Source: an uncultured Clostridia bacterium (lineage in GTDB: Bacteria > Bacillota > Clostridia > Christensenellales > UBA1242). From it: 37,061 nt of DNA. Position numbers and translations under genes: made by a program. The notes beneath the pieces were generated by a model. The model was given only the letters and a program-made list of their open reading frames with translations. It had not been told where the DNA came from and searched no databases. Of the stretch, positions 31,743 through 37,061 are shown in pieces (the stretch's first letter is position 1; each line of letters opens with the position of its first letter). The stretch spans positions 114,199-151,259 of the forward strand of contig CALVZE010000001.1 in NCBI GenBank assembly GCA_944372445.1, written 5' to 3'.

Positions 31743-32944
31743 GAGCGATACTGCATTGTGATTTAAACAATTTTTATGCCAGCTGTGAGGTGCTTCAAAA
31801 TCCTTCCTTAAAAGGTCTGCCTGTTGCGGTGGGCGGTCGCGAGGAGGATAGGCATGGCGTTGTTGTGGCGTCTAATTATGAGGCGAAAAAGTTCGGTGTT
31901 AGATGTGGGGTGACCACGCATGAGGCGAAGAGATTATGTCCAAACCTTGTCATATGTCCACCTCACTTTTCTTTATATAACAAATATTCAAGGCTGGTTA
32001 GGCGTATCTATGAAAGCTACACCGACAAGGTGGAAGTTTACTCTATTGACGAGTGCTTTTTAGATGTCACGCACAGCAAAATTTTCGGCACACCTCTTAA
32101 AATTGCCAATGAAATTCGTGAGCGCGTAAAAAATGAGATAGGGCTTACTATCTCAGTTGGCGTTAGTTATAACAAAACTTTCGCCAAAATCGGCAGTGAT
32201 TACAAAAAGCCAGACGCGACCACTGTTATCACGGAAGAAAATTTTAAAAACATCGTTTGGCGACTTCCTGTTGGCGATATGTTTGGCGTGGGCAGAAAGA
32301 GTAGAGAAAAACTCGAAAGATTTGGAGTAAACACAATAGGAGATTTGGCAAGGCTTGACAGAAACTTTCTTATAAAGGAATTTGGAAAGGTTGGCGATGA
32401 GCTTTACAAAAAGGCAAATGGACTTGATGATGACGAGGTCAACAGCGAATACGAAGAGCCTAAAAGCGTGGGTAACAGCACGACTTTCTACAAAGATTTA
32501 ACCGATTTAAAGGATATTTCGCTTGCCTTTACCACGATTGCCGAAAGTGTGGCGGAAAGAATGATAAAACACAACTTAATGAAGGCACGCACACTGTCTA
32601 TTGTCGTTCGCGATGCCGATTTAAAGTTTTATCAGCGTCAATGTCAGATACCGCCATGTCGAAGTAGCGAAGTTTTTTCAAAGTATGCGCTTAAACTTTT
32701 CAAAGAGAGTTTTTCAAGTCTCAAACGAATTCGGCTTTTAGGAATAACCGTGAGTGGCTTTGAAGAGAACTCGCAACTATCTTTTTTTGAAGAGAAGAAA
32801 GACAACATGGATGAGATTATGCACACCATACGCCAAAAATATGGACATAATAAGATTGTGCGCGGAAATGCTCTTCTTGACACAAAAATTTCCTCCGCTC
32901 TTGACCGCGAACAGCTAGACAAAAAGAGTGAAGACGAAAATTAA
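31739..32944 (+). CDS. dinB: DNA polymerase IV (Y-family translesion polymerase)
   Basis: 401 residues. It copies past damaged template bases with low fidelity. It begins with the family's N-terminus after a GTG start (RAILHCDLNNFYASCE, with the first catalytic aspartate), followed by the SIDE catalytic motif in YSIDECFLDV, the thumb helix-hairpin-helix (VGRKSREKLERFGVNTIGDLA), and the little-finger domain. Near the C-terminus QLSFFEE fits the beta-clamp-binding motif. The GTG overlaps the stop of the channel gene and no separate ribosome site is clear, so translation depends on coupling. A LexA site is not evident, since transcription starts upstream of mscS. Confidence 0.95.
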   Translation: MRAILHCDLNNFYASCEVLQNPSLKGLPVAVGGREEDRHGVVVASNYEAKKFGVRCGVTTHEAKRLCPNLVICPPHFSLYNKYSRLVRRIYESYTDKVEVYSIDECFLDVTHSKIFGTPLKIANEIRERVKNEIGLTISVGVSYNKTFAKIGSDYKKPDATTVITEENFKNIVWRLPVGDMFGVGRKSREKLERFGVNTIGDLARLDRNFLIKEFGKVGDELYKKANGLDDDEVNSEYEEPKSVGNSTTFYKDLTDLKDISLAFTTIAESVAERMIKHNLMKARTLSIVVRDADLKFYQRQCQIPPCRSSEVFSKYALKLFKESFSSLKRIRLLGITVSGFEENSQLSFFEEKKDNMDEIMHTIRQKYGHNKIVRGNALLDTKISSALDREQLDKKSEDEN

Positions 32945-33017
32945 ATTTTGTCTTTTTGAAGAAAAAAATTCTTGTTTGACAAAAAATAAAAAAATTTAAT
33001 TCAAGGCAAGTTTAAAC

Positions 33018-33055
33018 AAAAAAGGAGTGTTGCTTTTATAGCATGCTCCTTTTTT
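33018..33055. terminator. Bidirectional terminator after dinB
   Basis: A ten-base-pair stem, AAAAAAGGAG (33018-33027) with CTCCTTTTTT (33046-33055), and an inner TGCT/AGCA pairing. The gap on to 33230 is very A/T-rich and holds nothing else that I can see. Confidence 0.85.
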
Positions 33056-33230
33056 ATTAACCTAAAATCAATATTTAAATAAAGAAATATTTGTGCAGAA
33101 AATTAAAAAAATATTTTGAAATTAAAAAATTAAAGAAAAATTCATTAATTTTTAATTTTTTTGCTAATTTTATATATTTTTTTACTAATTTTAGTTTTAT
33201 TTAATAAATTATTTTAATTTTAATTTTTTA

Positions 33231-33731
33231 TTAAATTTCCTTAACTAATATGTTGGCATTTGAAATTGTCAGAGCGTCAGTGCCGTTGTTATATAATTCC
33301 AGCGTGGTAGTCGAAAGAACTGTCAAAACAATAGTTTTTGTAAGAGTGGTTTGATTTCCAGCCGTTCCGCTTGCTGTTGAAGTGGAGCCAGCAACTTGAA
33401 CGCCGTTTGCACGAAGTGCCACGCTCATGGTTGTCGAAGCTGGAAGGGTGCCATTTACAAAATAGGTTATTTCGTATCTACCTGGTGCCAAGGTCACAGC
33501 GCCAGCGGTTGAAGTGCTTGCGGTTACATTGCTACCTTGTGAACTTGTGAGAGTGACAGGAATTATAGTATTTGCAGGAACTGTTCCTCCCAGGTTGTTT
33601 TCAAAAAATCCAAACGAAGGCAAAACAACAGGATTGATCACGCTGTTATTGTTGTCGCAATCTCCAAAAACGAAGATAGGACGAGGAGTGTTAGGGCAAC
33701 AGAAATTGCCACATCTAGTAAAACAAGTCAT
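33231..33731 (-). CDS. BclA-like jelly-roll surface protein
   Basis: 166 residues. The start is the ATG at 33731, behind AAGGAG. The N-terminus is cysteine-rich (TCFTRCGNFCCPN) with no signal peptide. A proline/asparagine stretch leads to a domain of about 110 residues rich in T, S, A, G and V. Its pattern (APGRYEITYFVNG, then ALRANGVQVAGS, then a strand ending in ILVKEI) matches the C1q/TNF-like trimeric domain at the end of BclA-type spore glycoproteins. Such domains form trimers on the exosporium or spore surface. The collagen-like Gly-X-Y part is absent. With no signal peptide, assembly on the spore surface from the mother cell is a plausible route, but no spore promoter was identified. 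Confidence 0.7.
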   Translation of the reverse strand: MTCFTRCGNFCCPNTPRPIFVFGDCDNNNSVINPVVLPSFGFFENNLGGTVPANTIIPVTLTSSQGSNVTASTSTAGAVTLAPGRYEITYFVNGTLPASTTMSVALRANGVQVAGSTSTASGTAGNQTTLTKTIVLTVLSTTTLELYNNGTDALTISNANILVKEI

Positions 33732-33792
33732 ATTTTTCTCCTTATTGACGATATGGTCGTCATTACACTTTATTAAAAAAGGAGAAAATATG
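33729..33792 (-). promoter_or_regulatory. Inverted repeat that can hide the ribosome site of the BclA-like gene
   Basis: In minus-strand mRNA, CATATTTTCTCCTT (from 33792 to 33779) can pair with AAGGAGAAAAATATG (33743 to 33729), which includes the ribosome site and start codon: 14 pairs with one bulged A. Between the arms lies a GACGA/TCGTC hairpin (33747-33761). This holds only if transcription starts above 33792. Confidence 0.5.
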
Positions 33793-33955
33793 TTACATAA
33801 AAACAAATCGTTTTTTTGATTTTAAGATTTGCTTATTTAAGATTTGCTTAATTAAACTGATTTAATAAACCCTTTTTAAATTCTTATATATTTGTTAGAT
33901 AGAATTTTCATTCATTTAAGAGATTGAAATATAATTAATTTATAGGTATAAAAAA

Positions 33956-33983
33956 GAAGAGCATACACTCTTATATGCTCTTC
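33956..33983 (-). terminator. Terminator of the Hsp20 gene
   Basis: A ten-base-pair stem (33956-33965 with 33974-33983). On the minus strand it is followed by a T run (the As at 33950-33955). Confidence 0.8.
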
Positions 33984-34001
33984 CATTCCAATTGAAACCC
34001 A

Positions 34002-34424
34002 TTACTTAATTTCAATGCGATTTTTATTTGGCAATTTCTTTTCTTTTGGCAAATTAATTGACAAAATTCCATTTTCAAGATGTGCATCTATTTCGTTTTC
34101 ATTTACATCGCCAACATAGAACCTTCTTGAAAATTCACCATAACTTCTTTCGCGTCTGATGAAGTTGCCTTTTTTGTCCTTTTCGTCATGGCTATGCTCA
34201 CGCTTAGCAGAAATTGTCAAATAGCCATCTTCTAGATCAACATGAACATCCTCTTTTTTAAATCCCGGCAAGTCCACAGTGAGTTCGTAGTTGTTTTCTG
34301 TCTCTTTAACATCCGTTTTCATAAGGTCATGATGTTTTCTACCATAACCCATGTCGAAGAATGGGAAGCCGAAGAAATCGTCATCATCTCCTCTAAGTAA
34401 CAAATCAAATTTATCATTTTTCAT
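34002..34424 (-). CDS. Small heat-shock protein (Hsp20/alpha-crystallin family)
   Basis: 140 residues. It is an ATP-independent chaperone that holds unfolding proteins during stress, usually as a large oligomer. The N-terminal arm (1-30) is rich in D, F and G. The alpha-crystallin domain spans about 37-130, with VDLPGFKKEDV, an EDGYLTISAKRE strand pair, GEFSRRFYVGDV and ENGILSINLPK. The tail carries the IEIK form of the I-x-I motif used in oligomer assembly. GGAGG lies six bases before the ATG, held in a hairpin loop. The promoter has a CIRCE-like operator, so HrcA control is likely. Confidence 0.95.
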   Translation of the reverse strand: MKNDKFDLLLRGDDDDFFGFPFFDMGYGRKHHDLMKTDVKETENNYELTVDLPGFKKEDVHVDLEDGYLTISAKREHSHDEKDKKGNFIRRERSYGEFSRRFYVGDVNENEIDAHLENGILSINLPKEKKLPNKNRIEIK

Positions 34425-34441
34425 AATATACCTCCTATATT
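34425..34441 (-). promoter_or_regulatory. Hairpin that presents the Hsp20 ribosome site in its loop
   Basis: In the mRNA, AATATA (34441-34436) pairs with TATATT (34430-34425), six A-U pairs, and the loop is exactly GGAGG (34435-34431). The start codon follows directly. The leader above it also folds into GTTAAA/TTTAAC (34465-34490) and AAAACTTAA/TTAAGTTTT (34495-34520) hairpins. Confidence 0.5.
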
Positions 34442-34546
34442 GTATTATTACGATTTAGGCACTTGTTAAACGATTTTATCATCTTTTAACCATTAAAACT
34501 TAACTGCGCATTTAAGTTTTTGCCCTTATCACCTAATACATTCACA

Positions 34547-34576
34547 ATTATACATCCACTTTGCTAGCAATGTCAA
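34547..34576 (-). promoter_or_regulatory. Promoter of the Hsp20 gene
   Basis: On the minus strand, TTGACA (34571-34576), an 18-base spacer and TATAAT (34547-34552). Both boxes are perfect. The leader to the start codon is about 115 bases. Confidence 0.8.
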
Positions 34577-34590
34577 CTAAATAGTGCTAA
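34564..34590. promoter_or_regulatory. CIRCE-like operator over the Hsp20 -35 box
   Basis: CTAGCAATG (34564-34572), nine bases, then TAGTGCTAA (34582-34590). Against the CIRCE consensus TTAGCACTC-N9-GAGTGCTAA this is six and eight matches out of nine, with the exact spacing. It covers the -35 box, as expected for a HrcA repressor site. A perfect palindrome TTGCTAGCAA (34561-34570) overlaps its left half. Confidence 0.55.
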
Positions 34591-34615
34591 TTTTTTAAAA
34601 AATTTTTTACATATC

Positions 34616-34681
34616 GATTGAGCAAGGCGACTGCGGTCGAAATATCACAGAAATCAAGCCTATACTTGTCATATTGAGGCA
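34616..34681. repeat. Structured intergenic repeat, copy 2
   Basis: 34648-34681 matches 24041-24072 (CAGAAATCAAGC then TATA and GTCAT and TGAG), and the preceding TGAGCAAGG (34619-34627) matches the part of copy 1 that lies after that block, so the parts are in permuted order, as if taken from a tandem unit. The gap 34425-34797 also holds the Hsp20 leader, promoter and operator and the promoter of the next gene. Confidence 0.5.
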
Positions 34682-34742
34682 TGTTCTTGATGCAAACATA
34701 GATTATTTTATTTAAAACTTTTTAATTAATTTTAAAAATTGT

Positions 34743-34772
34743 TTGCTTTTTTCAAAACTTATATATTAAACT
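34743..34772 (+). promoter_or_regulatory. Probable promoter of the alpha-oxoamine synthase gene
   Basis: TTGCTT (34743-34748), an 18-base spacer and TAAACT (34767-34772). GGGAGGAG follows before the ATG at 34798. Confidence 0.45.
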
Positions 34773-34797
34773 ATTCATATCGTAATAGGGAGGAGAA

Positions 34798-35991
34798 ATG
34801 GATATTTTTGAAAAATGCTACACTAAGCAAAAGTATGATTTAGCAAAGGAATTAGGGGTTTATCCTTATTTTCATAAACTATATTCTGGTCAAGATGTGC
34901 TAGTTAATATGGAAGGCAAGCGAACTATTATGCTCGGCTCAAACAACTATCTCGGCTTGACAAATCATCCAAAGGTGGTAGAAGCGGGCGTTAAAGCGCT
35001 TGAAAAATATGGCAGTGGCTGTTCAGGCTCACGCTTTTTGAATGGCACGCTTGACTTGCACTTAAAATTAGAACATGAACTTGCTGAGTTTTTGCATAAG
35101 GAGGCAGTTGTCACTTTTTCCACAGGTTTTCAAAGCAATTTGGGCATCATCAGTGCCATTGTTGGCAGAAATGACTATGTGATTTGCGACAAAGAAAATC
35201 ATGCAAGTATTTATGACGGCATAAAGTTAAGCTATGGCAAAATGCTTCGCTATAACCATGGCGATATGGAAGACCTGGAGAAGAAACTTGCATTTGTGCC
35301 AGAAACTTCGGGCGCGCTTATTGTCACTGACGGCGTTTTCAGTATGAGCGGAGATATTTGCAAACTTCCTGAGATTGTGAAGCTTGCAAAAAAATATGGT
35401 GCGCGTATCATGATTGATGACGCTCACGGGCTTGGCGTTATCGGCGAAGGCGGAAGAGGAACGGCAAGTTATTTTGGCTTAGAGGATGAGGTAGACATCT
35501 ACATGGGCACTTTCTCAAAGTCCCTGGCAAGCCTTGGTGGCTACATGGCGGCAAAAAAGGAAGTTGTGGAGTATGTTAAGCACGCTTCGCGTCCATACAT
35601 CTTTTCGGCAAGCATAACGCCAGCATCGGTTGCGTGCGCAAACGCCTCGCTTGACATTTTGAAGGCGGAGCCAGAGCGCGTTAAACGTCTTGCGGACATC
35701 AGCGACTATATGCGAAAGGGTTTGAAAGCGAATGGCATTGCGATTATCGAAAGCAAAACTCCTATTATTCCTATCTATACCTATGAGGACGAAAAGACCT
35801 TTGTTGCTTGCAAACTGCTCTTAGATAGGGGCGTCTATGTCAATCCTGTCGTTTCGCCAGCAACACCTGTTGGACAAAGTTTACTGCGCACAAGTTATAC
35901 TGCCAACCACACTCCTGAGATTTTGGATGAAGCAATCGACAAAATCAAAGAGGTTTTAGATATTTTGAAAGACTACAAGTCACAATTTTAG
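34798..35991 (+). CDS. Alpha-oxoamine synthase, serine palmitoyltransferase-like (or glycine C-acetyltransferase)
   Basis: 397 residues. This PLP enzyme family joins an amino acid and an acyl-CoA with loss of CO2. The PLP lysine is K241 in GTFSKSLASLGGY; H135 stacks on the ring, and D207 and H210 (IDDAHG) are in place. Members include 2-amino-3-ketobutyrate ligase (Kbl), 8-amino-7-oxononanoate synthase and serine palmitoyltransferase. Several stretches (GVYPYF near the N-terminus, GSGCSGSRFLNGTLDLH, NDYVICDKENHAS, RPYIFSAS, and the SKTPIIPIYTYEDEKTF region) are, as I recall them, closer to Bacteroides-type serine palmitoyltransferase than to Kbl. No threonine dehydrogenase or biotin genes are nearby, which weakens those options. 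GGGAGG precedes the ATG. It appears to be transcribed alone. Confidence 0.88.
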   Translation: MDIFEKCYTKQKYDLAKELGVYPYFHKLYSGQDVLVNMEGKRTIMLGSNNYLGLTNHPKVVEAGVKALEKYGSGCSGSRFLNGTLDLHLKLEHELAEFLHKEAVVTFSTGFQSNLGIISAIVGRNDYVICDKENHASIYDGIKLSYGKMLRYNHGDMEDLEKKLAFVPETSGALIVTDGVFSMSGDICKLPEIVKLAKKYGARIMIDDAHGLGVIGEGGRGTASYFGLEDEVDIYMGTFSKSLASLGGYMAAKKEVVEYVKHASRPYIFSASITPASVACANASLDILKAEPERVKRLADISDYMRKGLKANGIAIIESKTPIIPIYTYEDEKTFVACKLLLDRGVYVNPVVSPATPVGQSLLRTSYTANHTPEILDEAIDKIKEVLDILKDYKSQF

Positions 35992-36159
35992 TTTAAAATA
36001 AAATATCATAAAACCACCTATCGCCACAAAGAATATATATTTACAGGTATGAATGATTGGAGCGAATTTGCATTTTACTACTTATGCTATTAGTTCTATT
36101 CTTAAAGAAATTCTAAAAGCTTTAAAACTATATTTGGTTTTAAAAATAGGAGTATGTAT

Positions 36160-36633
36160 ATGGAAATTAAATTTTGGGCACATAAATTTGAATTACTATT
36201 TTTCTATCCATTTTTCTTAGCAATATCTTTTGCAATATTTTTAGCTGGTTTAATTTTGATGTTCACAGATTTATCTTTCTACCCCTTAATGTTGATGGGA
36301 TTGGTTTTTTTGATAATATTAATATGCTCTTTATTTTTTGACAAAAGACCTTTATCAAAGGTTGTAATTACAGAAAATTATATCGCATTGGAAAGAATGA
36401 AAAAGGAAATAAGTAAAATTTCGTGGAGTGAAGTGACAGACGTAGATAGCGTTCCTGTCGGAAAAGGTCGTTTTTATTTATCTTTTATCTCTAACAAGCA
36501 AGAGATATCTGTAGATATTACAAAAAAAATGTATAAAGCTCTAGTTCAGTTATGTCCAAATTTTAATATAATAATGAAAATCAACCAAATGAATGAATTT
36601 AAGTGGTTGCACAAAGAAGATAATAAAAAATAA
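36160..36633 (+). CDS. Two-helix membrane protein with a PH-like C-terminal domain
   Basis: 157 residues. The ATG at 36160 is seven bases after AGGAG; the ATG at 36154 is only one base from it and is unlikely. Two membrane segments (about 12-35 and 41-62) are followed by a compact beta-rich part (SKVVITENYIALERMKKEISKISWSEVTDVD) of the kind found in bacterial PH-like or YcxB-like membrane proteins. The function is unknown. A TTTAAAAC/GTTTTAAA inverted repeat lies directly before the ribosome site (about 36121-36145). Confidence 0.75.
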   Translation: MEIKFWAHKFELLFFYPFFLAISFAIFLAGLILMFTDLSFYPLMLMGLVFLIILICSLFFDKRPLSKVVITENYIALERMKKEISKISWSEVTDVDSVPVGKGRFYLSFISNKQEISVDITKKMYKALVQLCPNFNIIMKINQMNEFKWLHKEDNKK

Positions 36634-36693
36634 AATTAAATTTTTTAAATAAAAGTTACCTAGTTTAATTTTTAAGTGGTCTTTATTAAATAA

Positions 36694-36912
36694 ATTATCT
36701 TACTCCACCGATGCGTTGTTGAAACTATTAAGGATTCAAAAGATAATGTGACAAAAGTGATACCTCTGCCGAAAGCGGTTCTACTATCCGAACATATTAA
36801 AACACTTATGATGAAAGACAATTTGGCAAAACAAGAAGAATGTATTGAAAGAATAGGAAACAAACAATTTATTAATAAAAAGTTTGTGCATAAAAAATCA
36901 ATTTATAAATAG
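36694..36912 (+). pseudogene. Open frame without a start, probable gene remnant
   Basis: From a stop at 36691 to the TAG at 36910-36912 the frame is open for 72 codons and reads like real protein: ETIKDSKDNVTKVIPLPKAV, then LLSEHIKTLMMKDNLAKQEE, then a basic tail. There is no suitable start codon or ribosome site at the 5' end; the first ATG is halfway along, near 36808. The VTKVIPLPKAV stretch recalls the TKxxxxRxIPLP segment in the catalytic domain of tyrosine recombinases, but the key residues are not present, so the identity is weak. The rest of the gap 36634-37021 is A/T-rich with no other signal. Confidence 0.35.
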
Positions 36913-37021
36913 TAGTAGTTACTAAATCAACTATATTTCAAAATCAATTTGGCAAAAAGCTAAAAATATATAAAAAGAGAGAGAAAGGTCAAATCATTTT
37001 GAAACTAGCAGAATAAACAAG

Positions 37022-37061
37022 AAAAAAGGAGTTCTACTTTTAAAGTAAAACTCTTTTTTAT
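37022..37061. terminator. Terminator at the window edge
   Basis: AAAAAAG(G)AGTT (37022-37033) pairs with AACTCTTTTTT (37049-37059), with an inner TACTTT/AAAGTA stem. A-rich on one side and T-rich on the other. Confidence 0.8.

Noticed and set aside
33780..33819. Plus-strand AAGGAG and ATG with a nine-codon frame
   Set aside because: The ribosome-site look comes from the inverted repeat of the divergent gene; nine codons give no support for a gene.
34561..34570. Perfect TTGCTAGCAA palindrome as a separate operator
   Set aside because: It overlaps the CIRCE-like site, which explains the position better; kept only as a note there.
1..37061. CRISPR arrays, tRNA or rRNA genes, insertion sequences, toxin-antitoxin pairs
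   Set aside because: No regular direct repeats with spacers, no cloverleaf or rRNA sequence, no transposase frame and no recognisable toxin-antitoxin pair were found.

Overview
The window looks like a piece of the chromosome of a low-GC, Gram-positive bacterium, most likely an anaerobic member of the Clostridia (Bacillota). The signs are strong AGGAGG-type ribosome sites, sigma-A promoters with a 17-base spacer, a glycine T-box leader in front of a single-chain glycyl-tRNA synthetase, a PASTA-tailed class B penicillin-binding protein, DegV, YugP-like and YwaF-like membrane proteins, and short A/T-rich intergenic gaps with strong hairpin-plus-T terminators. I saw no tRNA, rRNA, CRISPR array, insertion sequence or intact phage gene. 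The genus cannot be named from this sequence alone.

Layout. 1-2.5 kb: the 3' part of a SpoVD/FtsI-type transpeptidase, a YugP-like membrane zinc peptidase that appears to be read from a leaderless mRNA, and a small membrane protein. 2.5-4.7 kb: an unknown gene, then the T-box and glyS. 5-7.6 kb (minus strand): a short-chain dehydrogenase and a YkpA/YbiT-type ABC-F ATPase whose second nucleotide site is degenerate. 7.9-22.5 kb: one 4374-residue membrane-anchored protein translationally coupled to a cardiolipin synthase-like enzyme. 22.5-24 kb: three perfect DnaA boxes upstream of two unknown genes. 24-30.6 kb: DegV and many small membrane or surface proteins, including three YwaF/TMEM164-like paralogs. 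30.6-33 kb: a mechanosensitive channel overlapping DNA polymerase IV. 33.2-34.6 kb: a BclA-like jelly-roll surface protein and an Hsp20 chaperone, both with structured translation-start regions. 34.8-37 kb: an alpha-oxoamine synthase closest in motif content to bacterial serine palmitoyltransferase, a membrane protein, and a decayed gene remnant.

Theme. Much of the window concerns the cell envelope: peptidoglycan synthesis, a giant extracellular protein, phospholipid synthesis, possible sphingolipid-type chemistry, fatty-acid binding by DegV, osmotic channels and membrane proteins that may act on lipids. The best candidates for something undescribed are the giant protein with its coupled phospholipid enzyme, the DnaA-box cluster in front of unknown genes, and the two promoters placed so that transcription starts at the start codon itself.
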